A DNA stretch of 48,979 nucleotides from Curtobacterium sp. HSID17257 (GCF_003989515.1 NZ_RBLU01000014.1:1-48979); one strand, 5' to 3'; positions 16,945 through 25,955 are shown, numbered from the stretch's first letter. Numbers and translations are program-made. The notes: generated from the letters alone by a model not told the origin.

Positions 16945-18240
16945 GTGGACAACGCTGCAGACGACGCCGCCCGGCGTGCCCGATCCGCCCGGTTCGCCAC
17001 CATGCCGATCGTCCTCGCCGGCACGATCGCCGTCACCGCCGGACTCACCGGCCCGGTGGCGCACGCCGAACCTCGGCACGACGACGACGCCACGAAGAAG
17101 CGGCACGTCGACGAGGACCGGAACGTGGGCCACCGCCCGGTCTTCGGCACCGCCGTCGCCCGCCCGTCGAGCACCACGGTCACCACGGTGGCCAGCGTGA
17201 CGAAGGCCCCGACGACGTACACGGTGCGCCAGGGCGACACGGTCTCCGGGATCGCCGCACGCTTCGGGCTCTCCGCGCAGGAGGTCCTGGTCCGCAACGG
17301 CCTCGGCTGGAACACGATCATCCACCCCGGCCAGACGCTCCACCTGGCGTCGGCGCCCGCCGCCCCAGCTGCAGTTGCCGCTGCCGCCCCGGCTCCGTCC
17401 GGCACGAGCGGCAACTACCACGTGAAGTCCGGCGACACCGTGTCGGCCATCGCCGCCCGCAACGGCGTGTCGACCTCGGCGATCCTCGCGGCGAACAACC
17501 TGTCGCAGCGCTCGCTCATCTACCCCGGCCAGACGCTGACGATCCCGCGCGCCGGGACCACGCCGGCCGCACCCGCACCCGCTGCGAGCACCGCGCCGGC
17601 CACGGCTGCGCCGGCTCCCGCTCCCGCTGCTGCGACGAGCGTGAAGATCGCGGCCGGCGACACCATCGGCGCCATCGCCGCGAAGCACGGGGTGTCGGTG
17701 AAGGCCCTCCTCGCCGCGAACGGCCTCAGCTACACGAGCACGATCTACGCCGGGAAGGTCCTGGTGCTGCCCGCGGCGACCTCCAAGCCCACGACGACCG
17801 CGACCGGCGGCGCCGTGACGACCGCGGTCGGCAGCGTCAACGGCGTCGAGCTGACCGGTGAGCAGCGGCGCAACGCAGCAACCATCGTCAGCGTCGGCCG
17901 GACCCTCGGCGTCCCCGACCGCGGCATCGTCATCGCCCTCGCGGCGGCGCTCCAGGAGTCGAGCCTGCGCAACCTGTCGCACGGTGACCGCGACTCCGTC
18001 GGCCTGTTCCAGCAGCGCCCGAGCCAGGGTTGGGGCACGACGGCGGCGCTGCAGGACCCGGCCACCGCCGCGGAGCTGTTCTTCGTCGGCAACCCCGGCA
18101 AGACCCGGGGCCTGCTCGGCGTCCGAGGATGGTCGTCGATGGCCCTGACCGACGCCGCGCAGGCGGTCCAGGTCTCCGCGTACCCGAACGAGTACGCGAA
18201 GTGGGAGCAGACGGCGCGCGCGCTGCTGACCTCGCTCTGA
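16945..18240 (+). CDS. Secreted three-LysM cell-wall protein with lysozyme-like C-terminal module
   Basis: A 431-residue exported protein. Residues 1-41 form a signal peptide ending in AHA. Three LysM domains lie at about 92-135, 157-200 and 233-275, joined by Ala/Pro linkers. The C-terminal module (about 300-431) contains ALQESSLRNLSHGDRDSVGLFQQRPSQ; E338 sits where the catalytic glutamate of lysozyme-like folds would be. It should bind and perhaps cleave peptidoglycan. The GTG at 16945 is chosen because AGGAGA lies six bases upstream and it yields a clean signal peptide. It is read toward the PASTA kinase gene, 109 bases away. Confidence 0.88.
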   Translation: MDNAADDAARRARSARFATMPIVLAGTIAVTAGLTGPVAHAEPRHDDDATKKRHVDEDRNVGHRPVFGTAVARPSSTTVTTVASVTKAPTTYTVRQGDTVSGIAARFGLSAQEVLVRNGLGWNTIIHPGQTLHLASAPAAPAAVAAAAPAPSGTSGNYHVKSGDTVSAIAARNGVSTSAILAANNLSQRSLIYPGQTLTIPRAGTTPAAPAPAASTAPATAAPAPAPAAATSVKIAAGDTIGAIAAKHGVSVKALLAANGLSYTSTIYAGKVLVLPAATSKPTTTATGGAVTTAVGSVNGVELTGEQRRNAATIVSVGRTLGVPDRGIVIALAAALQESSLRNLSHGDRDSVGLFQQRPSQGWGTTAALQDPATAAELFFVGNPGKTRGLLGVRGWSSMALTDAAQAVQVSAYPNEYAKWEQTARALLTSL

Positions 18241-18336
18241 CGAGTCAGCCCCGTCGACCGGTGGGTCGACTCATCCTCGAGATCGAGATTGGGTCACGGT
18301 CGGTGCGTCAGGTCGGACCGCACCGGCAGCCCTTCG

Positions 18337-18342
18337 TAGAAT
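18337..18342 (+). promoter_or_regulatory. Leaderless-type -10 for the PASTA kinase
   Basis: TAGAAT ends seven bases before the ATG at 18350, and no ribosome site is present. This spacing favours the ATG at 18350 over the in-frame ATG at 18341, which overlaps the -10 itself. Confidence 0.65.
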
Positions 18343-18349
18343 GCCGCCG

Positions 18350-20389
18350 ATGACCACGAACGCCGCCACGGACCCGATGATCGGTCGGATGATCGACCAG
18401 CGGTACCGCGTGCGCTCGCGCATCGCCCGCGGCGGCATGGCGACCGTGTACCTCGCCACCGACGTCCGGCTCGAGCGCCGCGTCGCGATCAAGATCATGC
18501 ACGGGCACCTGGCCGACGACCAGGCCTTCCGGGAGCGCTTCATCCAGGAAGCACGCTCGGCGGCACGGCTCTCCCACCCGAACCTCGTCGGGGTGTACGA
18601 CCAGGGCGCCGAGGACGACACGGCGTACATCGTGATGGAGTACATCCCGGGCATCACCCTGCGCGACCTGCTGCAGGAGCACCGGGCACTCACGCCGGAG
18701 CAGGCGACCGACATCCTGCGCGCCGTGCTCGCCGGCCTGGCGTCGGCGCACAAGGCCGGCATCGTGCACCGTGACCTCAAGCCCGAGAACGTGCTGCTCG
18801 CCGACGACGGTCGCATCAAGCTCGGCGACTTCGGCCTGGCACGCGCGACGACGGCGAACACCGCGACCGGCGCGGCCCTGCTCGGGACGATCGCCTACCT
18901 GTCCCCCGAGCTCGTCACGCGCGGCGCCGCCGACTCGCGCAGCGACATCTACGCGCTCGGCATCATGCTGTACGAGATGCTCACCGGCGAGCAGCCCTAC
19001 AAGGGCGACCAGCCGATGCAGATCGCCTACCAGCACGCCAACGACACGGTCCCGGTGCCGAGTGCCGCGGAACCGGGCGTCCCGCCGGAGCTCGACGACC
19101 TGGTCGCCTGGGCCACCGCCCGCGATCCCGAGGACCGTCCCCGCGACGCCCGCGAGATGCTCGACCACATCTCGGGCAACCAGCAGCGCGCCACCGGCCA
19201 GTACCGCACGGCCGTCCTCCGTCCGGAGAACGCCACCGCGATCCTGCCCGCCGGCAGCGCCGTACCGTCCTCGGCCGACGCCGTGCGGGGCGACAGCGGC
19301 GCGCAGGACGACGCCACGCGGGTCATCGCCAGCTCGACCGGCGGCGCCCCCGCGGCACCGGGTCGTCGCGGCGCACCCGGCCCCCGCCGCACCGGGTCCC
19401 AGCCCGGTGCGCTCTCCCCCGCGGGACAACGTCTGGCCGACAAGTCCGCCAAGCGCCGGAAGCGCGGGTGGGTCCTGCTCGCGGTCGTCGTGGTGCTCGC
19501 GATCATCGCCGGGGTGGTCGGGTGGGCGCTCGGTCCGGGTCCCTGGGGCAACGTGCGCATCCCCGAGGTCACCGGCAAGTCGGTGGCACAGGCCCGGCAG
19601 CTCCTCCAGGCGCAGGGCCTCGAGCCCGCTGCCGGCACCGACAGCCGCTACGACGCGGTGGTGGCCAAGGGCCAGGTCTCGACGACGAAGCCCGCGGCCG
19701 AGCGCGAGGTCCGCAAGGGCACGCCGGTGCAGATCGTCGTGTCGAACGGCCCGCGGATGATCGCCCTGCCCGCGATCGTCGGGCAGCCCCTGTCGACCGT
19801 GACGGCCGCGCTCGACGACGACTTCCAGCTGCAGGACGACCAGTACGAGTTCTCCGCCGACGCACCGAAGGACACCGTGATCGCGGCGAAGGGCCTCGGC
19901 ACCGACGGGCAGACCGTCGACCTGGCGTCCGGCGGCGAGTACGCCGAGCGCGGCCCGGTCACCCTGACGGTCTCGCTCGGAGCCGTCCCCGACGTCACGG
20001 GGAAGACCCTCGACGCGGCCACCGCCGCGCTCGACGACGTCGGTCTGGTCGTCGGCGCCCAGCAGGAGCGCTACAGCGACGACGTCCCGAAGGGCCAGGT
20101 CATCTCGTCCAGCGTCGAGGACTCCCCCGCTGTCCGTGGCTCCGCCGTGGACCTCGTGCTCTCGAAGGGGCCGACGCCGATCACGCTGCCCGACGTCGCG
20201 GGCAAGACCATCGACGAGGCGACCTCGACGCTCGAGAACCTCGGCCTCGACGTGAAGGTGCCCGACTGCACGAACGTGCTCTGCCGCTTCTACGACTGGA
20301 AGTCGGCGCTCCCGGTCACCGCGACCGACCCGGTCCAGGGCTCCACCGTGTACCGCGGCGACACGATCACGCTCTCCTACGAGCAGTAG
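18350..20389 (+). CDS. pknL: Membrane Ser/Thr protein kinase with four PASTA domains (PknL-like)
   Basis: Hanks-type kinase sensing muropeptide or lipid II through extracellular PASTA repeats. The 679-residue product has the Gly-rich loop IARGGMATVY (25-34), K48, catalytic HRDLKPEN (D142), DFG (160-162) and an activation loop with several threonines. A Pro/Ala-rich juxtamembrane linker follows, then a membrane helix (373-395) and four PASTA units from about 402 to the end; the last carries a two-cysteine insert (DCTNVLCRFYD). Neighbouring Rv2175c-like and aroG genes match the pknL locus of M. tuberculosis, although PknB-type names would also be used. Start choice follows the leaderless -10. 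Confidence 0.93.
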   Translation: MTTNAATDPMIGRMIDQRYRVRSRIARGGMATVYLATDVRLERRVAIKIMHGHLADDQAFRERFIQEARSAARLSHPNLVGVYDQGAEDDTAYIVMEYIPGITLRDLLQEHRALTPEQATDILRAVLAGLASAHKAGIVHRDLKPENVLLADDGRIKLGDFGLARATTANTATGAALLGTIAYLSPELVTRGAADSRSDIYALGIMLYEMLTGEQPYKGDQPMQIAYQHANDTVPVPSAAEPGVPPELDDLVAWATARDPEDRPRDAREMLDHISGNQQRATGQYRTAVLRPENATAILPAGSAVPSSADAVRGDSGAQDDATRVIASSTGGAPAAPGRRGAPGPRRTGSQPGALSPAGQRLADKSAKRRKRGWVLLAVVVVLAIIAGVVGWALGPGPWGNVRIPEVTGKSVAQARQLLQAQGLEPAAGTDSRYDAVVAKGQVSTTKPAAEREVRKGTPVQIVVSNGPRMIALPAIVGQPLSTVTAALDDDFQLQDDQYEFSADAPKDTVIAAKGLGTDGQTVDLASGGEYAERGPVTLTVSLGAVPDVTGKTLDAATAALDDVGLVVGAQQERYSDDVPKGQVISSSVEDSPAVRGSAVDLVLSKGPTPITLPDVAGKTIDEATSTLENLGLDVKVPDCTNVLCRFYDWKSALPVTATDPVQGSTVYRGDTITLSYEQ

Positions 20390-20453
20390 GCACCCGGCAC
20401 GAGACCCGTCGGGGCTCGCTCCGGTCGCGCGGCGCACCGTCGGCGATCGTCAC

Positions 20454-20504
20454 GGTCGTACGACCTGCCGTCGCGACGGAACCTGAGCGGCAGGTCGTGC
20501 GACC
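20454..20504. repeat. GTCGTGCGACC-family palindrome, copy 1
   Basis: Arms 20454-20470 (GGTCGTACGACCTGCCG) and 20488-20504 (CGGCAGGTCGTGCGACC) pair at 16 of 17 positions around a 17-base loop starting TCG and ending CTGAG. It lies in the 203-bp gap between convergent pknL and aroG. A second copy with the same loop length is at 31349-31409. Confidence 0.75.
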
Positions 20505-20532
20505 GCAGCCGAGCAGGACGGACGCCGGTACG

Positions 20533-20580
20533 GACGGACGGGAGGCGCGGTGCCAGCCGGCACCGCGCCTCCCGTCCGTC
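20533..20580. terminator. GGACGGGAGGC-family hairpin after aroG, 22-bp stem
   Basis: Perfect 22-bp inverted repeat (20533-20554 and 20559-20580) with a 4-base AGCC loop, the longest stem of the family. It starts 12 bases beyond the aroG stop (minus strand) and can also serve pknL. Confidence 0.85.
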
Positions 20581-20592
20581 GTGTGGTCGCGC

Positions 20593-21978
20593 CTACGGCC
20601 GCTGGTACGGGTGCGCGCTGAGCTCCTCGGACACCAGGAAGGCGAGCTCGAGCGACTGCATGTGGTTGAGCCGCGGGTCGCACAGCGACTCGTACCGCGT
20701 CGCGAGGGTCGCCTCGTCGATCTGCTCGGAGCCGCCCAGGCACTCGGTGACGTCGTCGCCGGTGAGCTCGACGTGCATTCCGCCCGGGTAGGTCCCGACC
20801 TGACGGTGGGCCTCGAAGAAGCCGAGGACCTCGTCCACGACGTCGTCGAAGCGGCGCGTCTTGTACCCGGTCGGCGTGGTGAGCCCGTTGCCGTGCATCG
20901 GGTCGGTCACCCACAGCGGGTTCGCGTCCATGCCCTTGATCGCCTCGAGCAGCTTCGGGAGCTCGTCACGGATCTTGCCGGCACCCATGCGCGTGATGAA
21001 GGTCAGGCGCCCGGGCTCGCGCTCGGGGTCGAGCGTGTCGACCAGGGCCTTCATGTCGTCGACGCTCGTCGTCGGGCCGAGCTTCACGCCGATCGGGTTC
21101 CGCACGCGGGACAGGAAGTCCACGTGCGCGCCGTCGATGTCGCGGGTCCGCTCGCCGATCCAGATGAAGTGGCCGGAGGTGTCGTAGGCCTGGCCGGAGC
21201 GTGAGTCGATGCGGGTCATCGGGCGCTCGTAGTCCATGAGCAGCCCCTCGTGCGAGGCGTAGAACTCGGTGTGCTTCAGGGCCTCGAAGTCGGCACCGCA
21301 GGCGTCCATGAAGCGGATCGCGCGGTCGATCTCCTTCGCGAGGTGCTCGTAGCGGGCGTTCGCCGGGTTCGAGGCGAAGCCCTTGTTCCACGAGTGCACC
21401 TGCCGCAGGTCGGCGAACCCGCCCTGGGTGAAGGCGCGCACGAGGTTCAGCGTCGACGCGGCCGTGTGGTACCCCTGCACCAGGCGACGGGGGTCGGCCT
21501 CGCGGCTCTCCGGCGTGAAGTCGTAGCCGTTCACGATGTCACCGCGGTACGCCGGCAGCGTCACGTCGCCGCGCGTCTCGAAGTCGCTCGACCGCGGCTT
21601 GGCGAACTGCCCCGCCATCCGGCCCATCTTGATGACCGGCATCGATGCGCCGTAGGTCAGCACGACGGCCATCTGCAGGATCGTCTTCACGCGGTCGCGG
21701 ATCGAGTCCGCGGTGGCGCCCGCGAAGGTCTCGGCGCAGTCGCCGCCCTGCAGCAGGAACGCCCTGCCCTGGGCCGCCGCGGCGAGCCGTTCACGGAGCT
21801 TGTCGACCTCGCCCGCGAAGACGAGCGGCGGCAGCGTCGCGATCTCGGCGGAGGCGGCCTCGGCCGCAGCACGGTCGGGCCACGTCGGCTGCTGCTTGAT
21901 CGGCAGGGTCCGCCAGTGGTCGAGGCCCTCGATCACGTCCGGATCCTGCAGGGCGACGACGTCGGTCGACTCGATCAA
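20593..21978 (-). CDS. aroG: Class II 3-deoxy-7-phosphoheptulonate synthase (DAHP synthase)
   Basis: First enzyme of the shikimate pathway, joining phosphoenolpyruvate and erythrose 4-phosphate. The 461-residue product shows class II signatures: LLQGGDCAETF, KMGRMAGQFAKPRSS, GPTTSVDDM, RMGAGK, and WVTDPMHGNGLTT with metal-binding residues, plus LTGDDVTECLGG. The start is TTG at 21978 with GAGG seven bases upstream; there is no nearby ATG. The -10 TAGGAT at 22064-22059 predicts a leader of about 73 bases containing a 16-bp perfect palindrome. In M. tuberculosis aroG (Rv2178c) is likewise next to pknL. Confidence 0.96.
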   Translation of the reverse strand: MIESTDVVALQDPDVIEGLDHWRTLPIKQQPTWPDRAAAEAASAEIATLPPLVFAGEVDKLRERLAAAAQGRAFLLQGGDCAETFAGATADSIRDRVKTILQMAVVLTYGASMPVIKMGRMAGQFAKPRSSDFETRGDVTLPAYRGDIVNGYDFTPESREADPRRLVQGYHTAASTLNLVRAFTQGGFADLRQVHSWNKGFASNPANARYEHLAKEIDRAIRFMDACGADFEALKHTEFYASHEGLLMDYERPMTRIDSRSGQAYDTSGHFIWIGERTRDIDGAHVDFLSRVRNPIGVKLGPTTSVDDMKALVDTLDPEREPGRLTFITRMGAGKIRDELPKLLEAIKGMDANPLWVTDPMHGNGLTTPTGYKTRRFDDVVDEVLGFFEAHRQVGTYPGGMHVELTGDDVTECLGGSEQIDEATLATRYESLCDPRLNHMQSLELAFLVSEELSAHPYQRP

Positions 21979-22016
21979 GGCGGTACCTCGGTGTTCTGGG
22001 TCGGGCGGGAGCGGAC

Positions 22017-22032
22017 GGCCTGCGCGCAGGCC
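22017..22032 (-). promoter_or_regulatory. 16-bp perfect palindrome in the aroG leader
   Basis: GGCCTGCGCGCAGGCC lies between the predicted transcription start (about 22051) and the TTG at 21978. It may be an operator or, as RNA, a small hairpin. I see no obvious Trp/Tyr/Phe leader peptide. Confidence 0.45.
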
Positions 22033-22058
22033 GGGCCGGCCGGGGCCGGAGTCCTCAG

Positions 22059-22064
22059 ATCCTA
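22059..22064 (-). promoter_or_regulatory. -10 element for aroG
   Basis: TAGGAT on the minus strand, the same hexamer as at several other genes in the window; predicts a leader of about 73 bases. Confidence 0.5.
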
Positions 22065-22122
22065 CCGTCCGCGCCGGACCGGTCGCTCCCGCGTGACGCG
22101 GGGTCAGCGGCGACGGGGTCCG

Positions 22123-22845
22123 TCAGGCCGTGGGCGTCCGGCGGTCCCTCATGACCTGCTCGCGCGCACTGCTGGCGCGCTCCTTCACGCTCGTCGCGTA
22201 CACGTCGACGTACTCCTGACGGCTCAGCCCGGCGAGCTCGTGCATGACCTCGTCGGTGACGCTGCGCAGGATGAAGCGGTCGGTCTCGAAGCCCTCGAAC
22301 CGTGAGAAGTCGAGCGGCTTGCCGAAGACGACGCCGACCCGCTTGAACTTCGGGAACTTCTGGCCGATCTGCTGCACCTCGCGCGTGCCGACCATCGCGA
22401 CCGGCACGACGGTCACCCGACCCTCGAGGATCATGCGGGCGATGCCTGTACGGCCGCGGTAGAGCTTGCCGTCCGGGCTGCGCGTGCCCTCGGGGTAGAT
22501 GCCGAGCTGCTCGCCGCGCGCCAGGACCTGGAGCCCGGTGTGGAGCGAGGCCTCGGACGCCTTGCCGCCGGAGCGGTCGATCGGCAGCTGCCCGATGGCG
22601 TTGAAGAACGTCTTCGTCGCCCAGCCCTTCAGCCCGCGACCGGTGAAGTAGTCGCTCTTCGCCAGGAACGAGAGACGGCGGTCGAGCACCGCCGGCAGGA
22701 TCACCGAGTCGATGAACGAGATGTGGTTCGACGCGAAGATCACCGGCCCCTTCGCGGGGACGTGCTCACGGCCGATGACCCACGGCCGGAAGAGGGTGAG
22801 GATGAGCGGGCCGAGCAGGAAGTTCTTGAGCAGCCAGTAGGTCAT
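22123..22845 (-). CDS. PlsC-family 1-acyl-sn-glycerol-3-phosphate acyltransferase
   Basis: Membrane-associated acyltransferase that would acylate lysophosphatidic acid in phospholipid synthesis. The 240-residue product has an N-terminal hydrophobic segment, the catalytic NHISFID (H41, D46), GQLPIDRSGG, and YPEGTRS (E119-R122), the usual PlsC blocks in order and spacing. It is the counterpart of Rv2182c, near aroG in mycobacteria. The ATG at 22845 has CTGGAG upstream. A TAGGGT -10 (22889-22884) overlaps the stop codon of the upstream ROK gene, so it can be transcribed separately. Confidence 0.92.
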   Translation of the reverse strand: MTYWLLKNFLLGPLILTLFRPWVIGREHVPAKGPVIFASNHISFIDSVILPAVLDRRLSFLAKSDYFTGRGLKGWATKTFFNAIGQLPIDRSGGKASEASLHTGLQVLARGEQLGIYPEGTRSPDGKLYRGRTGIARMILEGRVTVVPVAMVGTREVQQIGQKFPKFKRVGVVFGKPLDFSRFEGFETDRFILRSVTDEVMHELAGLSRQEYVDVYATSVKERASSAREQVMRDRRTPTA

Positions 22846-22883
22846 CGTCGACTCCAGTTCGGGACGCGCGTTCCGTCGGGGTG

Positions 22884-22889
22884 ACCCTA
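22884..22889 (-). promoter_or_regulatory. -10 of the acyltransferase gene, overlapping the ROK stop codon
   Basis: TAGGGT is formed by the TAG stop of the upstream ROK gene plus the next three bases. Leader length would be about 32 bases. Confidence 0.45.
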
Positions 22890-23840
22890 CGCCGTGCGGG
22901 CGTGGATGCGGGCGAGGTCGGCGGCGCCGACGACACCGGCGTCGTTCACGAGCTCGGCGATCACGAAGTCGGGCTCCGGGTGGTAACCGCGCGCCGGCAG
23001 GTTGTTCAGGTAGGCCTGCTTGATCGGCTCGAGCAGTCGATCGCCGGCGCTCGCGACGCCGCCGCCGAAGACGAAGAGCTGCGGGTCGAGCACGGCGGAC
23101 AGCGATGCGCAGGCCTCACCGAGGTGGCGACCGAGGCGACGGAGGGCCGCGAGCGCGCCCGGGTCGTCGGCCAGGATCAGGTCGCCGACGATCTTCCCGT
23201 CGAGCTGACCGCCGTTCTGCTCACGGGCGTCCGCGAGCGCCGAACCGATGCCACCGGCGTCGGCGACGTCGTTCGCCATTCGTTGCAGGGCACGGCCGGA
23301 GCCGTACTGCTCGATGCAGCCGCGGGCGCCGCAGCCGCAGGGCAGACCGTTCGGGACGATCCGCAGGTGCCCGATCTCGCCGCCCGTGCCGAAACCGCCG
23401 CGGAACAGCCGGTCCTCGGTCACGATCGCGCCGCCGACACCGGTGCCGATCGTGAGCATGGTCATGTCGGACACGAGCCGTCCGGCACCGAAGCGGAACT
23501 CCGCCCACCCGGCCGCGTTGGCGTCGTTGTCGACGGTGATGTGCAGGTCGCCGAGGCGCTCCTGGAGCTTCTGCCGCAGGGGCTCGTTCCGCCACCGGAT
23601 GTTCGGCGTGTAGTAGACGATCGACTGCGAGGCATCGATGAAGCCCGGTGCCGCGACACCCACCGCTCCCACGTCGTGGGCTGCTCGCAGGCGCGTGACC
23701 ATCGTCACGACGTCGTCGAGCATGGCGTCCGGGTCCGCCGCGTTGGTGGCGACGCGGTCCTCGGCGAGGATCTCGCCGAGCTCCGAGACGACCGCTCCCG
23801 CGATCTTGGTGCCCCCGATGTCGATTCCGATGGCATGCAC
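22887..23840 (-). CDS. ROK-family sugar kinase (glucokinase)
   Basis: Cytoplasmic sugar kinase, most likely phosphorylating glucose with ATP or polyphosphate. The 317-residue product shows the phosphate loop DIGGTK (7-12), catalytic D106 in DNDANAAGWAE, GTGVGGAIV, and the ROK zinc motif with H158 and C168, C170, C175 (GLPCGCGARGCIE). No DNA-binding domain is present, so it is a kinase rather than a ROK repressor. The GTG at 23840 lies eight bases after a TAGGCT -10 and lacks a ribosome site, suggesting a leaderless message. Substrate cannot be fixed from the sequence. Confidence 0.9.
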   Translation of the reverse strand: MHAIGIDIGGTKIAGAVVSELGEILAEDRVATNAADPDAMLDDVVTMVTRLRAAHDVGAVGVAAPGFIDASQSIVYYTPNIRWRNEPLRQKLQERLGDLHITVDNDANAAGWAEFRFGAGRLVSDMTMLTIGTGVGGAIVTEDRLFRGGFGTGGEIGHLRIVPNGLPCGCGARGCIEQYGSGRALQRMANDVADAGGIGSALADAREQNGGQLDGKIVGDLILADDPGALAALRRLGRHLGEACASLSAVLDPQLFVFGGGVASAGDRLLEPIKQAYLNNLPARGYHPEPDFVIAELVNDAGVVGAADLARIHARTA

Positions 23841-23848
23841 GAGCGACG

Positions 23849-23854
23849 AGCCTA
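23849..23854 (-). promoter_or_regulatory. Leaderless-type -10 for the ROK kinase
   Basis: TAGGCT on the minus strand, ending eight bases before the GTG at 23840. Confidence 0.5.
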
Positions 23855-23984
23855 CCGTCTCCCCGTGGCGACGCCGAACCCGTGACGGGGCGGAGCCACC
23901 GGTCGAGCAGCCGCACCGCCCGCGCGGGTGCGCGGGTGGCTGACGAGGTGCTGCGAACCGGACGGGAGCCCGGCGCACCGCCCG

Positions 23985-23990
23985 TATGCT
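23985..23990 (+). promoter_or_regulatory. -10 element for the acyl-CoA synthetase
   Basis: TATGCT, followed after about 55 bases by AAGGGAG and the GTG at 24052; this gene therefore has an ordinary leader. Confidence 0.45.
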
Positions 23991-24051
23991 GGCGGTGACG
24001 TCTCATCGTCGAGGCGTCCTCGTATCGAACCGGCCGACAAGGGAGTCAACC

Positions 24052-25899
24052 GTGAACGATCAGCGGCAGCCCGCACCCACCTCCGCACCCGACCACGGCT
24101 CCGCCGCCCGACTGCTGTCCGACCGGGCACGTCGGACGCCCGACCGGGCGATCCTCGCCCAGCGGCACGGCGACACCTGGACGACCGTCAGCGCCGCCGA
24201 CACCCTCGCGCGCGTGCGCGGGATCGCGAAGGGCTTCGTCGCAGCCGGCCTCGAACCGGGTGCGCACGTCGCGATCCTGTCCCGCACCCGGATGGAGTGG
24301 ACGCTCGTCGACTTCGCCGTGTGGACCGCCGGGCTCGTCTCCGTGCCGGTGTACGAGACGAGCTCCCCCGACCAGGTCCGCTGGATCCTGTCGGACTCCG
24401 AGACCGTGGCGATCGTGGTCGAGCAGGAGGAGCACGCCCGCCGGGTGGCCTCGATCGCCCCGGACCTGCCGCACCTCGGCCAGCACTGGACCATCGACGG
24501 CGGCGGGCTCGACGACCTGGTCCGGCTCGGGGAGACCGTCACCGACGCCGAGCTCGACGCCCGCACCGCGGACGTGCACGGCCACGACGACGCGACCATC
24601 ATCTACACGTCGGGCACGACCGGGCGTCCGAAGGGCTGTGTCCTCCGCCACGACAACTTCACCGGGACGGTCGAGGGCGCCACCGAGGCCATGCCCGAGG
24701 TCGTCGCCGACGGGTCCTCCACGCTGCTCTTCATCCCGATGGCCCACGTGTTCGCCCGGTTCATCGCGGTGATGTCGATCTCGACCGGCGTGCTCGTCGG
24801 CCACGAGCCGGACACGCGCGACCTCATGCGGGCGGTGTCGACCTTCCGGCCGACCTTCCTGCTCGCCGTCCCGCGGGTGTTCGAGAAGATCTACAACTCC
24901 GCCGAGCAGAAGGCCGACCTCGGCGGGAAGGGCCGGATCTTCCGCGCCGCGGCCGACGTCGCGGTCGCGCACTCCGAGGCGGTCGCCGCCGGTCGGGTGC
25001 CGCTCGGGCTGAGGCTCCGGTTCGCCCTGTTCGACCGGCTGGTCTACGCCAAGCTCCGCGACGCGATCGGCGGCCGGGTGCAGTACGCGATCAGCGGGTC
25101 AGCACCGCTCTCGCCACGCCTCTCGCACTTCTTCCGCTCGATCGGTGTCCACATCCTCGAGGGCTACGGCCTGACCGAGACGACCGCGCCCGCGACCGTG
25201 AACCGGGCGCACGAGCTGCGGATCGGCACGGTCGGCCGGGCACTCCCCGGTGTCGAGGTGCGCATCGCCGACGACGGCGAGATCCTGATCCGCGGCGTCG
25301 ACGTGTTCGACCGCTACTGGCACAACGACGAGGCGACGGCGAAGGCCTTCGCCGACGGGTGGTTCCGCACCGGTGACCTCGGCCGGCTCGACGCCGACGG
25401 GGTGCTCACCGTCACCGGCCGGGCGAAGGAGCTCATCGTCACGGCCAGCGGCAAGAACGTCGCCCCGGCGCCGCTCGAGGACGGCATCCGCGAGCACCCG
25501 CTGGTCGGACAGGTGGTGGTCGTCGGCGAGGGCAAGCCGTTCGTCGCGGCGCTCGTCACGCTCGACCGCGAGATGCTCCCCGGCTGGTGCGAGGCCCGCG
25601 GCATCTCCCCCGCCCTCACGCCCCGCGAGGCCGCCTACGACGAGCGCGTGCACGTCGCCGTGCAGGAGGCCGTGGACACCGCGAACCAGCGCGTCTCCCG
25701 CGCCGAGTCGGTGCGGTCCTTCACCATCGTCGACACCGAGCTGACGGAGGCATCGGGCCACCTCACCCCGAAGCTGACGATCAAGCGCGCGGTCGTGCTG
25801 CGCGACTTCGCCGCGGACGTCGAGCACATCTACTCCGGGTCGAAGGTCCAGACCACGGCCACCCCGGTGGTCGCGTCCCGACGACGGGGCCGCGCGTAG
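24052..25899 (+). CDS. Long-chain fatty-acid--CoA ligase (FadD15-like)
   Basis: AMP-forming synthetase that activates long-chain fatty acids. The 615-residue product shows YTSGTTGRPKG (185-195), the adenylate-binding GYGLTETTAP, FRTGDLGRLDADG and the C-terminal lysine region GRAKELIVTASGKNVAPAPLE. Length fits the FadD15 group, which sits in the same neighbourhood (Rv2187) in M. tuberculosis. The GTG at 24052 has AAGGGAG seven bases upstream. A GGACGGGAGGC-family hairpin begins ten bases past the stop. Confidence 0.93.
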   Translation: MNDQRQPAPTSAPDHGSAARLLSDRARRTPDRAILAQRHGDTWTTVSAADTLARVRGIAKGFVAAGLEPGAHVAILSRTRMEWTLVDFAVWTAGLVSVPVYETSSPDQVRWILSDSETVAIVVEQEEHARRVASIAPDLPHLGQHWTIDGGGLDDLVRLGETVTDAELDARTADVHGHDDATIIYTSGTTGRPKGCVLRHDNFTGTVEGATEAMPEVVADGSSTLLFIPMAHVFARFIAVMSISTGVLVGHEPDTRDLMRAVSTFRPTFLLAVPRVFEKIYNSAEQKADLGGKGRIFRAAADVAVAHSEAVAAGRVPLGLRLRFALFDRLVYAKLRDAIGGRVQYAISGSAPLSPRLSHFFRSIGVHILEGYGLTETTAPATVNRAHELRIGTVGRALPGVEVRIADDGEILIRGVDVFDRYWHNDEATAKAFADGWFRTGDLGRLDADGVLTVTGRAKELIVTASGKNVAPAPLEDGIREHPLVGQVVVVGEGKPFVAALVTLDREMLPGWCEARGISPALTPREAAYDERVHVAVQEAVDTANQRVSRAESVRSFTIVDTELTEASGHLTPKLTIKRAVVLRDFAADVEHIYSGSKVQTTATPVVASRRRGRA

Positions 25900-25908
25900 G
25901 GACGACCG

Positions 25909-25955
25909 ACGGGAGGCCCGGTGCCGGTCCGACGGACCGACACCGGGCCTCCCGT
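25909..25955. terminator. GGACGGGAGGC-family hairpin after the acyl-CoA synthetase
   Basis: Outer arms ACGGGAGGCCCGGTG (25909-25923) and CACCGGGCCTCCCGT (25941-25955) pair perfectly over 15 bp, and an inner GGTCC (25926-25930) / GGACC (25934-25938) extends the stem around a GAC loop. Ten bases after the stop codon. Confidence 0.8.

Noticed and set aside
22017-22032. aroG leader as a classical attenuator with leader peptide
   Set aside because: No short frame rich in aromatic residues lies upstream of the palindrome.
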